Source: Pseudomonas svalbardensis (GTDB lineage: Bacteria > Pseudomonadota > Gammaproteobacteria > Pseudomonadales > Pseudomonadaceae). From it: a stretch of DNA of 64,000 bases. Of the stretch, positions 1 through 8,021 are shown piece after piece; within the stretch, counting starts at the first letter, position 1, and each line of letters starts with the position of its first letter. Location of the stretch: contig NZ_CP125619.1 in assembly GCF_030053115.1 (NCBI RefSeq), forward strand, positions 5,444,001-5,508,000, given 5' to 3'. The position numbers and the translations under genes were made by a program. Under the pieces are notes generated by a model, which was not told the DNA's origin, ran no database searches, and was given only the letters and a program-made list of their open reading frames with translations.

Positions 1-4
1 CAGG

Positions 5-30
5 CAAAAAAAACCTCCAGCAAATGGAGG
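5..30 (-). terminator. Rho-independent terminator of the cioAB operon
   Basis: On the minus strand CCTCCA and TGGAGG form a 6-bp stem with a 5-base loop (14-30), followed by a run of eight T. It lies about 50 bases past the last gene of the oxidase operon. Confidence 0.75.
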
Positions 31-79
31 GTTGTAAATCCCTGCCGCAAGGCAACGGGATGGGATCTGGTGCAAAAAA

Positions 80-250
80 TCAGTGGGTCGTCAGGCCCGC
101 GGCATTCATGAACATGCGCATCAGGCTGGCCACGATGAACAGCGCCACCACGCTGCCAGTCCAGATCATCGCCAACCAGCCGAGTCGCTGCCAGAGCGGC
201 TTTTTCTCTGCTGCTTCGATTTCCTGCAAGGAATGTTTACCCGTCTTCAT
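80..250 (-). CDS. DUF2474 small membrane protein, third gene of the oxidase operon
   Basis: This is a 56-residue protein starting at 250 behind AGAGGAGA. It has a short basic and acidic N-terminus, then one membrane segment (about residues 23-45) with the family pattern RLGWLAMIWTGSV, and ends AAGLTTH. DUF2474 proteins are encoded downstream of bd-type or cyanide-insensitive oxidase genes. By analogy with CydX of E. coli cytochrome bd they are thought to be accessory subunits. The gene follows cioB by 57 bases and precedes the operon terminator. The family and position are clear; the subunit role is inferred. Confidence 0.85.
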   Translation of the reverse strand: MKTGKHSLQEIEAAEKKPLWQRLGWLAMIWTGSVVALFIVASLMRMFMNAAGLTTH

Positions 251-307
251 CGCAATCTCCTCTGAAGAAATGACGCGGGTCTCAGCCCTGCGCCAATGTC
301 GCGTGCT

Positions 308-1315
308 CTAGTGATAACCATCTTCGTGGGTGACCTTGCCGCGGAACACGTAGTAGCTCCAGAAGGTGTAACCCAGGATGAACGGGATGATGAACAGCGT
401 GCCCACCAGCATGAAGCCCTGGCTTTGCGGCGGTGCGGCGGCGTCCCAGATCGAGATCGACGGCGGCACGATGTTCGGCCACAGGCTGATGCCCAAACCG
501 CTATAGCCGAGGAAGATCAGCACCAGGGTCAGCAGGAATGGCGTGTAGTTCGCATTGCGAGCCACCGCGCGGATCAGACCGTACATGGTCACCAGCACCA
601 GAATCGGCACCGGCAGGAACCAGAACAGGTTCGGCAGGGTGAACCAGCGAGCGGCAATCTCGGCGTGGGCCAGCGGGGTCCAGATGCTGACGATACCGAT
701 CACCGCCAGTACTACGAAAGCCAGTGGCCGAGCCAGGTCATGCATCTGCTCCTGCAACTTGCCTTCTGTCTTCATGATCAGCCAGGTGCAACCGAGCAAC
801 GCATAAGCCACCACCAGCGCCAGGCCGCAGAACAGGGTGAACGGCGTCAACCAGTCCAGTGAGCCACCGGCAAATTGGCGATTGACCACCGGCAATCCAT
901 CAATGAACGCACCCAACGCCACGCCTTGGAAAAAGGTGGCGGCGACCGAGCCACCGATGAACGCCTTGTCCCAGAGATGGCGCTTGTCGTCCCTGGCCTT
1001 GAAGCGGAACTCGAAGGCCACGCCGCGGAAGATCAGCCCGATCAGCATAAAAATCAGCGGCAGGTACAACGCCGAGAGCACCACCGAATAGGCCAGTGGG
1101 AAGGCCCCGAACAACGCGGCGCCGCCCAGTACCAGCCAGGTTTCGTTACCGTCCCAGACAGGCGCGACGGTGTTCATCATGACGTCACGATCGGTCTTGC
1201 CCGGAATGAACGGGAAGAGAATCCCGATCCCCAAATCGAAACCGTCCATGACCACGTACATCATGATGCCGAAGATGATGATCACGGCCCAGATCAGCGG
1301 AAGATCAATACCCAT
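308..1315 (-). CDS. cioB: Cyanide-insensitive terminal oxidase subunit II (CydB family)
   Basis: This 335-residue polytopic inner-membrane protein begins MGIDLPLIWAVIIIFG and carries the CydB signature GFDLGIGILFPF near residues 25-36. WDGNETWLVLGG follows near residue 55. Together with CioA it forms the bd-type quinol oxidase that reduces oxygen to water without a heme-copper centre, which allows respiration in the presence of cyanide. The start lies 3 bases after the cioA stop, with GGAG of the ribosome site at the end of cioA, so the two subunits are coupled. The length is normal for the short CIO-type subunit II. Confidence 0.95.
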   Translation of the reverse strand: MGIDLPLIWAVIIIFGIMMYVVMDGFDLGIGILFPFIPGKTDRDVMMNTVAPVWDGNETWLVLGGAALFGAFPLAYSVVLSALYLPLIFMLIGLIFRGVAFEFRFKARDDKRHLWDKAFIGGSVAATFFQGVALGAFIDGLPVVNRQFAGGSLDWLTPFTLFCGLALVVAYALLGCTWLIMKTEGKLQEQMHDLARPLAFVVLAVIGIVSIWTPLAHAEIAARWFTLPNLFWFLPVPILVLVTMYGLIRAVARNANYTPFLLTLVLIFLGYSGLGISLWPNIVPPSISIWDAAAPPQSQGFMLVGTLFIIPFILGYTFWSYYVFRGKVTHEDGYH

Positions 1316-1318
1316 GAG

Positions 1319-2758
1319 TCAAATCTCCTTGGTCAGGCTGGGGCTGTGGTCGCTGTCACCGTTGTCATCGGCGGCGGACAGCGGGCGGGCCGGCGTGCGT
1401 TTCTGGCCAGGACCACCCTCGTTGGTTTCCTTGCCTTCGTCGATCTTCGGCCCTTTGCGCACCAGGCGCATCATGTAGCCCAGACCGGCACCGAACAGCG
1501 CGAAATAGACCACGACGAACATGATCAACGTGATGCTCATTTGCATGAAGCTGTGATTGGAGGACGCGTCTGCCGTGCGCATCAGGCCGTAGATCACCCA
1601 CGGCTGACGGCCGATTTCAGTGGTGAACCAACCGGCCAGGATTGCGATCAGGCCGGATGGCCCCATCCACAACGCCAGGTACAGGAATGGCCGCGAGGTA
1701 TAGAGCTTGTCGCGTTTACGCAGCCACAGGCTCCACAAACCGGTGAAGATCATCAGGAAGCCGAGCCCGACCATGATCCGGAACGACCAGAACACGATGG
1801 TCGAATTCGGTCGGTCTTCAGGCGGGAATTCCTTGAGCGCCGGGACCTGTTTGTCCAGCGAGTGCGTGAGGATCAGGCTGCCCAGATACGGGATCTCTAC
1901 CGCGAATTTGGTCCGCTCTTCTTTCATGTCCGGCCAGCCGAACAGGATCAGCGGGGTCGGCTCATCGCCATGGTTTTCCCAGTGACCTTCGATCGCGGCG
2001 ATTTTCGCCGGCTGATGCTTGAGCGTGTTGAGGCCGTGGAAGTCACCGATGACCGCTTGAATCGGCGCCACGATCAAGGCCATCCACATGGCCATCGAGA
2101 GCATGGTGCGGATCGCCGGGTTGTCCTTGCCGCGCAGCAAGTGCCAGGCCGCCGAGGAACCGACGAAGAAAGCAGTCGCGACAAACGCCGCCGTCGACAT
2201 GTGTAACAGACGGTAAGGGAACGACGGGTTGAAAATCACCGCCAGCCAATCCACCGGAATCACCTGGCCATTGACGATTTCGTAGCCTTGCGGGGTCTGC
2301 ATCCAGCTGTTGGAAGCGAGAATCCAGAAGGTCGATATCAGTGTGCCGATGGCGACCATGACCGTGGCGAAGAAGTGCAGATTGCGCCCGACCTTGTTCC
2401 AGCCGAACAGCATGACACCGAGGAAACCGGCTTCGAGGAAGAAAGCGGTGAGTACTTCGTACGTCAGCAGTGGCCCGGTCACCGAGCCGGCGAAGTCCGA
2501 GAAGCGGCTCCAATTGGTGCCGAACTGATAGGCCATGACCAGCCCGGAGACCACGCCCATGCCGAAGTTGACTGCAAAGATCTTCGACCAGAAGTGGTAC
2601 AGGTCGCGGTACGTGTCGTTATGGGTTTTCAGCCACAGACCTTCGAGCACCGCCAGGTAACTCGCCAGGCCAATGGTGATGGCGGGAAATAGAATGTGAA
2701 ACGAAATGGTGAACGCGAACTGAATCCGGGCGAGATCAAGTGCCTCCAAACCGAACAT
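1319..2758 (-). CDS. cioA: Cyanide-insensitive terminal oxidase subunit I (CydA family)
   Basis: This 479-residue quinol-oxidizing, heme-carrying subunit begins MFGLEALDLARIQFAFT and has the CydA N-terminal helix with the heme-ligand region FHILFPAITIGLA. The conserved GRQPWVIYG follows the Q loop in the second half. The length (under 500 residues) and short Q loop fit the CIO branch rather than E. coli cytochrome bd. The start is preceded by AGAGGAAGACTT. It is first in the operon cioA-cioB-DUF2474. An Anr-type box lies about 160 bases upstream, matching the known anaerobic control of cioAB in Pseudomonas aeruginosa. Confidence 0.95.
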   Translation of the reverse strand: MFGLEALDLARIQFAFTISFHILFPAITIGLASYLAVLEGLWLKTHNDTYRDLYHFWSKIFAVNFGMGVVSGLVMAYQFGTNWSRFSDFAGSVTGPLLTYEVLTAFFLEAGFLGVMLFGWNKVGRNLHFFATVMVAIGTLISTFWILASNSWMQTPQGYEIVNGQVIPVDWLAVIFNPSFPYRLLHMSTAAFVATAFFVGSSAAWHLLRGKDNPAIRTMLSMAMWMALIVAPIQAVIGDFHGLNTLKHQPAKIAAIEGHWENHGDEPTPLILFGWPDMKEERTKFAVEIPYLGSLILTHSLDKQVPALKEFPPEDRPNSTIVFWSFRIMVGLGFLMIFTGLWSLWLRKRDKLYTSRPFLYLALWMGPSGLIAILAGWFTTEIGRQPWVIYGLMRTADASSNHSFMQMSITLIMFVVVYFALFGAGLGYMMRLVRKGPKIDEGKETNEGGPGQKRTPARPLSAADDNGDSDHSPSLTKEI

Positions 2759-3088
2759 AAGTCTTCCTCTGTCAGGTAATACCGGCTGAAGGCTTGTGGC
2801 CTACACCCACTGCCCCCACGGATATGGAGTGTGGCGAATTTGAATTCGTTCTTTTTTTACAAACATCACAACGTAGGGAGTCTGGCCATCTGGCCGCCGG
2901 ATCATTTCCAAGAGCGGTCTTGATCTGGATCAAGCAACGTTAAAAGAGTAGTCCCATTTTTGACGATGGACGGTGTGGTCTTTTGCCGCGTGACAGGTTG
3001 CCTCACCGATGCGAGCCAGGCATATCGGTGTCTAGCTAACGAAATTCCCCAGCCCTGCAACTTTTGGTTACAGCTGGGTAATAATCTC
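2759..3088. other. Intergenic leader of cioA, no gene seen
   Basis: About 330 bases lie between cioA and the MFS remnant. It contains a perfect FNR/Anr-type box (2920-2933) and a small dyad CGAATT-TG-AATTCG (2835-2848). I see no credible coding frame or RNA gene. Confidence 0.6.
2920..2933. promoter_or_regulatory. Anr (FNR-family) binding site upstream of cioA
   Basis: TTGATCTGGATCAA matches the FNR/Anr consensus TTGAT-N4-ATCAA in all ten fixed positions. It lies about 160 bases upstream of the cioA start. Anr is known to repress cioAB at low oxygen in P. aeruginosa, so a repressor or anti-activator site is expected here. Confidence 0.8.
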
Positions 3089-3319
3089 CCCGGATGAAAT
3101 GCGCGGACGGGTCAGTGCCCTGAACGGTTTGTTCATAGGCGCTTCGAACCAGTTGGGCGAGTTTGAATCAGGCTTGAGCGCCCACTGGTTCGGCACCGTG
3201 CCAGCGGTGGTCATGGGCGGTATTGGCACTTTGGTGGTGACGGGGCGTGGATCAAGCTGTTCCCGACCCTGGCTAACCGCGACCGCTTGCATGTGTCGGT
3301 GGAAGAAGTGAAGGCCTGA
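3089..3319 (+). pseudogene. 3' remnant of an MFS transporter, frameshifted
   Basis: Reading from 3089 gives [20 protein letters not shown] and then NQLGEFESG, the C-terminal part of an EntS-like major facilitator (MFS_3) transporter. Everything upstream of this, about 85% of the normal gene, is absent. Near 3240-3246 the frame breaks. In the +1 frame the expected ending resumes ([20 protein letters not shown]) and stops at 3317-3319, consistent with loss of a single base. It is therefore a decayed gene tail with no start of its own. The exact transporter subfamily is uncertain. Confidence 0.75.
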
Positions 3320-3375
3320 AGCAGTTGCCGATCACACTTTTGCCGAGCAGGTGCAATACATAGATAGTGCATCAG

Positions 3376-3396
3376 GTGTAATGTATCGCCTTACAC
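3376..3396. promoter_or_regulatory. Inverted repeat, likely HigA operator
   Basis: GTGTAA-N9-TTACAC lies 7 bases upstream of the higB start. HigA-type antitoxins bind such dyads over their own promoter, so autoregulation is the likely role. Confidence 0.55.
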
Positions 3397-3403
3397 TTTT
3401 CCC

Positions 3404-3553
3404 ATGATCAAATCCTTTCAGCACAAAGGCCTTCGTGGCTTCTATGAAACAGGTTCGACTCGTGGGATCCGCGCAGACCATGCGAAGCGTCTGTCTCGAA
3501 TGCTTCAGTTCATGGACCGCGGCGAACTGGTCGACTATCTGGACTACCACTGA
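3404..3553 (+). pseudogene. higB: HigB-type toxin with large internal deletion
   Basis: This 49-residue reading frame begins MIKSFQHKGLRGFYETGSTR and ends ELVDYLDYH. Both ends match the RelE/HigB 'plasmid maintenance killer' family, normally about 92 residues. The two ends are fused directly after LQFMDRG, so roughly 43 central residues are missing while the frame is kept. The missing part holds most of the RelE-fold beta sheet and the mRNA-cleaving residues, so the product should not be an active RNase. It overlaps the operator-proximal region and precedes higA by 13 bases, the normal higBA order. It may be an inert remnant or a short regulatory peptide. Confidence 0.75.
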
Positions 3554-3566
3554 CAGGAGGCAGGAC

Positions 3567-3854
3567 ATGCCCATGCACAACCCGCCACACCCTGGCGAAA
3601 CCCTTTTGATGGATGTATTGCCTGAACTTGGTATCAGCGTCACAGAGCTGGCCCGGCACCTGCGATTTGCGCGCCCGCATCTATCGCGAGTGCTGCATGG
3701 CCACGCGCCGATCAGTCCTGATTTGGCGGTACGCCTGGAGCGGGCTGGAATTGGCAAGGCCAGAATGTGGCTAGGTGTTCAGACTGACTACGATCTCTGG
3801 CAAGCAGAGCAGCGAGAGCAACCGGTCATCGAACCCATTGCCGTCCACGCCTGA
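3567..3854 (+). CDS. higA: HigA-family antitoxin (XRE helix-turn-helix)
   Basis: This 95-residue protein begins MPMHNPPHPGETLLMDVLPE, the typical HigA N-terminus. A helix-turn-helix covers about residues 24-60 (GISVTELARHLRFARPHLSR, then VLHGHAPIS). MWLGVQTDYDLWQ near the C-terminus is also family-typical. The first ATG (3567) sits behind CAGGAGGCAGGAC; a second ATG two codons later is less likely. HigA neutralizes HigB and represses the operon by binding upstream dyads such as 3376-3396. With HigB internally deleted here, it is probably an orphan repressor. Confidence 0.9.
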   Translation: MPMHNPPHPGETLLMDVLPELGISVTELARHLRFARPHLSRVLHGHAPISPDLAVRLERAGIGKARMWLGVQTDYDLWQAEQREQPVIEPIAVHA

Positions 3855-3860
3855 CACTCT

Positions 3861-4412
3861 CTAGACCACCAACTCCCCCGCCACCGCCGCTCGCCTGGCT
3901 TTGCCGCAGAGTTGTTCCACCAGCGTCAGGGCGAATTGCAACGCCGCCCCTGAACCTTGGGCAGTGATGCAGTTGCCATCGACCACCACCGGTTGATCGA
4001 CGAAGTTGCACCCCAACAGTTGATGGCTGGCCGATGGCAGGCAGGTCATGCGCCGCTGACGCAGTACGCCAAAGGCTTGCAGCGCCAGCGCCGGGGCCTC
4101 GGCGATGCCGGCGAACAGGCGCCCGGCCGCCGCCTGATCCTTGATCAATTGTTGCAGGGGCTGATGCGCCGCCAGATGTTGCGCCCCTACGGCACCGCCG
4201 GGCAGGACGATCAGATCGAACGGCTGTGCCAGCACGTCTACCAGCATCGCATCGGACGTCACTCGGGTGCCGCGCGCGCAGGTGAGCATGCGCCGCCCTT
4301 CGATGCTGGCCACCACCACTTCAACCTTGGCACGGCGCAGCACATCGATCAGGGTCACTGATTGCAGGTCATCGATGCCCTCGGCGAGGGTAATCAGAGC
4401 TCTAAAGGTCAT
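3861..4412 (-). CDS. DJ-1/PfpI (YajL-like) protein lacking the catalytic cysteine
   Basis: This 183-residue single-domain protein of the DJ-1/ThiJ family starts MTFRALITLAEGIDDLQSVT. The glutamate of that segment fits the family's conserved acidic partner. LIVLPGG follows, with a normal C-terminal half (GSGAALQFALTLVEQL). In YajL and DJ-1 the nucleophile elbow reads ICAAP. Here it reads IAEAP, so the reactive cysteine is alanine. Deglycase, chaperone or redox-sensing activity that depends on that residue is therefore unlikely. The gene stands alone, 66 bases from its minus-strand neighbour. Family assignment is firm; function is unknown. Confidence 0.85.
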   Translation of the reverse strand: MTFRALITLAEGIDDLQSVTLIDVLRRAKVEVVVASIEGRRMLTCARGTRVTSDAMLVDVLAQPFDLIVLPGGAVGAQHLAAHQPLQQLIKDQAAAGRLFAGIAEAPALALQAFGVLRQRRMTCLPSASHQLLGCNFVDQPVVVDGNCITAQGSGAALQFALTLVEQLCGKARRAAVAGELVV

Positions 4413-4478
4413 GGGCGCAGTCCACTGGATGATCTTTAAAGCGTAGTCAGCTTTCCTGCCCCTTGTTCGAGCCCGCCG

Positions 4479-4934
4479 TTACTTGATGTAAAGCTGCGTC
4501 GACAGCGTATTGCCTGGCGCGTTGATCGACGTGTTGCTGAAGGTAAACGTGCCTTCCTGTTTCCCCGCCAGATCGAAGACATACAAATAGCCGACGGTTT
4601 TTTTCCCGACGGTGCACTCAGTCAGGTTGCCATTATCAAAAGCACAGACCGGGGTCCGGGTGCCGTTCACTTCAAAACCGTCCAGCGCGACATGCGCCGC
4701 ACGTCCGTAGCCCACCTCCAGCACGTAGACCTTGATGTTCGGTCCGCTGTGATTGCAGCGGGTTTGCTCTTGCCCCTGCGCAATGTCTTCAAAGCCACAG
4801 CCCGGCGATTCGACCTTCAGTACCTTCAGCTGACTCAACGGCGCTGCCGATGCAGCCGAAGCGGTATGTGCCCCCAGGAACAAGGCGATCGCCATTGCGA
4901 ATACGGCAATCAGACGTTTTTTCATGCAATACAT
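4479..4934 (-). CDS. Exported DUF4879 (YolA-like) protein
   Basis: This 151-residue protein begins MYCMKKRLIAVFAMAIALFL and has a clear Sec signal peptide cleaved after about ASA (residue 27). The mature part has CGFEDI, CNHSGPNIKVYVLEVGYGR, CAFDNGNLTEC and a C-terminal TFTFSNTSINAPG, giving four cysteines likely paired in disulfides. The layout fits DUF4879, a family of small secreted proteins with no established activity. The first ATG (4934) lies 5 bases after GGGGGCA; the ATG three codons later gives the same signal peptide. It should act in the periplasm or outside the cell. The family call is from memory and moderate. Confidence 0.65.
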   Translation of the reverse strand: MYCMKKRLIAVFAMAIALFLGAHTASAASAAPLSQLKVLKVESPGCGFEDIAQGQEQTRCNHSGPNIKVYVLEVGYGRAAHVALDGFEVNGTRTPVCAFDNGNLTECTVGKKTVGYLYVFDLAGKQEGTFTFSNTSINAPGNTLSTQLYIK

Positions 4935-5070
4935 AAGTGCCCCCAAAACCAGCGCGCAGTATGGCGCACTTGGCTTTCCCGCAAAACATCGACGACGATC
5001 GCAGCCATAAGCAGCCATAGCCCCACGCTGCTGGTATGATGCGCGGCTTTTTCCGACCCACAGAAAACTA

Positions 5071-5129
5071 CCAGGCGCCAGCAGCGGTCTGTGCTTTGCT
5101 GTTGAGGTCGATACATTCACGGCGCCTGG
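5071..5129 (+). promoter_or_regulatory. Long-range stem in the leader of the purine permease mRNA
   Basis: CCAGGCGCC (5071-5079) is perfectly complementary to GGCGCCTGG (5121-5129). Inside the 41-base loop a second stem AGCAGC/GCTGTT is possible (about 5080-5103). The outer arm ends about 10 bases before the GGGGAGCAG ribosome site of the permease gene. It could be a cis-regulatory RNA; I cannot match it to a known riboswitch class. Confidence 0.35.
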
Positions 5130-5148
5130 CGCGCCACGGGGAGCAGAC

Positions 5149-6444
5149 ATGCTGGAAAGGCTGTTTCAACTCAAGGCACACAACACCAACGTGCGGACCG
5201 AGATTCTGGCGGGCGTCACGACCTTTTTGGCCATGGCCTACATTCTGTTCGTCAACCCGAGCATCCTCGGCGAGACCGGCATGGACAAGGGCGCGGTGTT
5301 CGTCGCCACGTGTCTGGCAGCCGCCATCGGCTCCACGGTGATGGGCCTGATCGCCAACTACCCGATCGCTCTCGCGCCGGGCATGGGCTTGAATGCCTTC
5401 TTTACCTACACCGTGGTCCTGCACATGGGCCACACCTGGCAAGTAGCGCTGGGAGCGGTGTTCATTTCGGCGGTGCTGTTCTTCCTGCTGTCGATCTTCC
5501 GCATCCGCGAATGGATCATCAACAGCATCCCGTTGCCGCTGCGTTCGGCGATTGCCGCCGGTATCGGCCTGTTCCTGGCCCTGATCGCCCTGCATAACGC
5601 GGGCATCGTGGTGAGCAACCCGGCCACCATGGTCGGTCTCGGCGATTTGAAACAACCGGCCCCGATCCTCGCGACCCTTGGCTTTGCCCTGATCGTGGCG
5701 CTTGAAGCACTGAAAGTGCGCGGCGCGGTACTGATCGGCATTCTGGCAGTGACCATCGCTTCAATCGTGATGGGGTTCACCCCGTTCGGCGGCGTGATGT
5801 CGATGCCACCGTCGTTGGCCCCGACCTTCCTGCAACTGGACATCAAGGGCGCCCTGGACATTGGTCTGGTCAGCGTGATCTTCGCCTTCCTGTTCGTCGA
5901 TCTGTTCGACAACTCCGGCACCCTGATCGGCGTCGCCAAGCGCGCGGGCCTGATGGGCAAGGACGGCCACATGCCGAAAATGGGGCGCGCCCTGATCGCC
6001 GACAGTACCGCGGCCATGGCCGGTTCGCTGCTGGGCACTTCGACCACCACCAGCTACATCGAATCCGCAGCTGGCGTCAGTGCCGGTGGCCGCACCGGCC
6101 TGACCGCCGTTGTCGTGGCGATTCTGTTCCTGTTGGCGCTGTTTTTCTCGCCATTGGCGGCCAGTGTTCCAGCCTTCGCTACCGCACCCGCACTGCTGTT
6201 CGTCGCGGTATTGATGACATCCGGCCTGGCCGAAATAGACTGGGACGACATCACCGTCGCCGCACCGGTCGTGGTCACTGCTCTGGCCATGCCGTTCACT
6301 TATTCCATCGCCAACGGCATCGCCTTCGGTTTCATCTCCTGGACCGCAATCAAGTTGCTGTCCGGTCGCGGCCGTGAGCTGAACTCGGCACTGGTGATTC
6401 TGTCGATTCTGTTCGTGATCAAGTTGGGTTGGTTCAACGCATGA
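5149..6444 (+). CDS. AzgA-type purine (adenine/guanine/hypoxanthine) permease
   Basis: This 431-residue membrane protein of the NCS2/AzgA branch begins [20 protein letters not shown]. The hallmark N-terminal motifs are [17 protein letters not shown] and [12 protein letters not shown], and a second conserved segment reads [20 protein letters not shown]. Proteins of this type carry out proton-coupled uptake of purine bases across the inner membrane. About 12 hydrophobic segments can be read. The start is behind GGGGAGCAG. The stop overlaps the trmA start (ATGA), so the two are probably co-expressed. The substrate among purines cannot be settled from sequence. Confidence 0.9.
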   Translation: MLERLFQLKAHNTNVRTEILAGVTTFLAMAYILFVNPSILGETGMDKGAVFVATCLAAAIGSTVMGLIANYPIALAPGMGLNAFFTYTVVLHMGHTWQVALGAVFISAVLFFLLSIFRIREWIINSIPLPLRSAIAAGIGLFLALIALHNAGIVVSNPATMVGLGDLKQPAPILATLGFALIVALEALKVRGAVLIGILAVTIASIVMGFTPFGGVMSMPPSLAPTFLQLDIKGALDIGLVSVIFAFLFVDLFDNSGTLIGVAKRAGLMGKDGHMPKMGRALIADSTAAMAGSLLGTSTTTSYIESAAGVSAGGRTGLTAVVVAILFLLALFFSPLAASVPAFATAPALLFVAVLMTSGLAEIDWDDITVAAPVVVTALAMPFTYSIANGIAFGFISWTAIKLLSGRGRELNSALVILSILFVIKLGWFNA

Positions 6445-7520
6445 CTTTTGATTCCAAGACTTACGCCGTTCAGCTCGAAGAGAAGGTCACGCGCCTGCGA
6501 GACCTGTTGGCCCCGTTCGGTGCGCCAGAACCTGCGGTATTCGACTCGCCGCTGAAAAACTTCCGCCTGCGCGCCGAATTCCGCCTGTGGCGCGAAGCCG
6601 GTGAGCGTCACTACGCGATGTTTTCCCAGGAAGACAAACGCACGCCGATCCTGATCGAAGAATTCCCGATCGCCAGCCTGCGCATCAACGAGTTGATGCC
6701 GCAGCTGAAGGCGGCGTGGCAAGCCAGCGCGGCCCTGAGCCACAAGCTGTTCCAGGTGGAGTTCCTGACCACCCTGGCCGGCGATGCGATGATCACGCTG
6801 TGCTATCACCGCCCGCTGGACGAGCACTGGCACGCGGCGGCGTCGAAACTGGCAGCCGACCTGAACGTCAGCATCATCGGCCGCTCCAAGGGCAAACGCG
6901 AAGTGATCGGCCTCGATTACGTGGTCGAGCAGATGGGCGTCGGCGGTCGCACCTTCAGCTATCGCCAGCCGGAAGGCGCGTTCACACAGCCCAACGGCAC
7001 CGTGAATCAGAAGATGCTCAACTGGGCTTACGACTCACTCGGCGATCGCTCCGACGATTTGCTGGAGCTGTATTGCGGCAACGGCAACTTCACTTTGCCG
7101 CTCGCGACGCGCGTGCGCAAAGTGCTGGCCACCGAAATCAGCAAGGCGTCGGTCAACGCCGCGCTGAGCAATCTCAGCGAAAACGCTGTGGATAACGTCA
7201 CCCTGGTGCGCTTGTCCGCCGAGGAGCTGACCGAAGCCCTGAACGAAGTTCGTCCGTTCCGTCGTCTGCACGGTATCGATTTGAAGAGCTACGAGTTCGG
7301 TAGCGTCTTCGTCGATCCGCCTCGCGCCGGCATGGATCCGGACACCTGCGAGCTGACCCGTCGCTTCGACAACATCCTCTACATCTCCTGCAACCCGGAA
7401 ACCCTGGCGGCCAACATCGCCCAGTTGCACGACACCCACCGCATCACCCGATGCGCAATGTTCGATCAGTTCCCGTGGACCCACCACATGGAATCCGGGG
7501 TGTTGTTGACCCGTCGTTGA
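6441..7520 (+). CDS. trmA: tRNA (uracil-54-C5)-methyltransferase
   Basis: This 359-residue S-adenosylmethionine-dependent enzyme makes ribothymidine at position 54 in the T loop of tRNAs. The SAM site [16 protein letters not shown], the motif VDPPRAGMD and the catalytic-cysteine motif [13 protein letters not shown] are present near the expected places. The C-terminus ends in the general base region [15 protein letters not shown]. The ATG at 6441 overlaps the permease stop as ATGA; an ATG 12 bases upstream would add four residues. The length matches E. coli TrmA (366). A strong terminator follows. Confidence 0.95.
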   Translation: MTFDSKTYAVQLEEKVTRLRDLLAPFGAPEPAVFDSPLKNFRLRAEFRLWREAGERHYAMFSQEDKRTPILIEEFPIASLRINELMPQLKAAWQASAALSHKLFQVEFLTTLAGDAMITLCYHRPLDEHWHAAASKLAADLNVSIIGRSKGKREVIGLDYVVEQMGVGGRTFSYRQPEGAFTQPNGTVNQKMLNWAYDSLGDRSDDLLELYCGNGNFTLPLATRVRKVLATEISKASVNAALSNLSENAVDNVTLVRLSAEELTEALNEVRPFRRLHGIDLKSYEFGSVFVDPPRAGMDPDTCELTRRFDNILYISCNPETLAANIAQLHDTHRITRCAMFDQFPWTHHMESGVLLTRR

Positions 7521-7542
7521 TTGTCGTTGGCAGAAACAAATG

Positions 7543-7566
7543 AGCCGTCATCATGACGGCTTTTTT
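7543..7566 (+). terminator. Rho-independent terminator after trmA
   Basis: AGCCGTCA-TCA-TGACGGCT forms an 8-bp stem, followed by six T in all, 23 bases after the trmA stop. Confidence 0.85.
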
Positions 7567-7574
7567 GTGCGTGC

Positions 7575-8021
7575 TTAAAGGGTGATATCTGTCTTGCGCG
7601 GACGCCCGCCCTTACGGCCATTCGCCCGCGCAGCTTCTGCTTTGGCGGCGCTGCTTTGGCGACCATTACGCGAGGCGATGACCGACGCGGCCATATCCAT
7701 CAGCGGCTTGCTGGCCGAAACCATCCCGGCGATGGAGACCTGCAGATCCTTGCCCTCATGGCAAAGGGCTGTCCCGGAAAAGCCGACTTTCAGGTCTGCG
7801 AAATCCTCGACGTCGAAATCATCGAACTCCGGATAGTGCTGCACGGGCAACAGCACGCCACTGCCATCAATGAAATTGACCGCCAGGCACGGTTCCACAA
7901 AGGTCACCGAAGTCGCCCGCAGACCGCCTTTGTGGCGCACTTGGCCACGCTGGATGGCTTCATCCAGCACGGCTTCGGTTACGGGCCGATCCACCAACAT
8001 TTTTGCTGTTATCGTTTTCAT
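7575..8021 (-). CDS. DUF2442 protein with basic AT-hook-like tail
   Basis: This 148-residue protein has an N-terminal segment with the DUF2442 pattern (GGLRATSVTFVEPCLAVNFI, then LLPVQHYPEFDDF), a middle region, and an Ala/Arg-rich C-terminus ending GRKGGRPRKTDITL. That tail resembles an AT-hook. DUF2442 proteins are often encoded beside DUF4160 proteins. Here the upstream gene is DUF4160-like and the two overlap by ATGA, so they are translationally coupled. A DNA-binding antitoxin or regulator role is inferred from the pairing and the tail, not demonstrated. Confidence 0.7.
   Translation of the reverse strand: MKTITAKMLVDRPVTEAVLDEAIQRGQVRHKGGLRATSVTFVEPCLAVNFIDGSGVLLPVQHYPEFDDFDVEDFADLKVGFSGTALCHEGKDLQVSIAGMVSASKPLMDMAASVIASRNGRQSSAAKAEAARANGRKGGRPRKTDITL

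Noticed and set aside
875..2206. Long plus-strand frame opposite cioB and cioA
   Set aside because: It is antisense to two clearly identified genes and has a low-complexity His/Gln/Arg composition typical of shadow frames.
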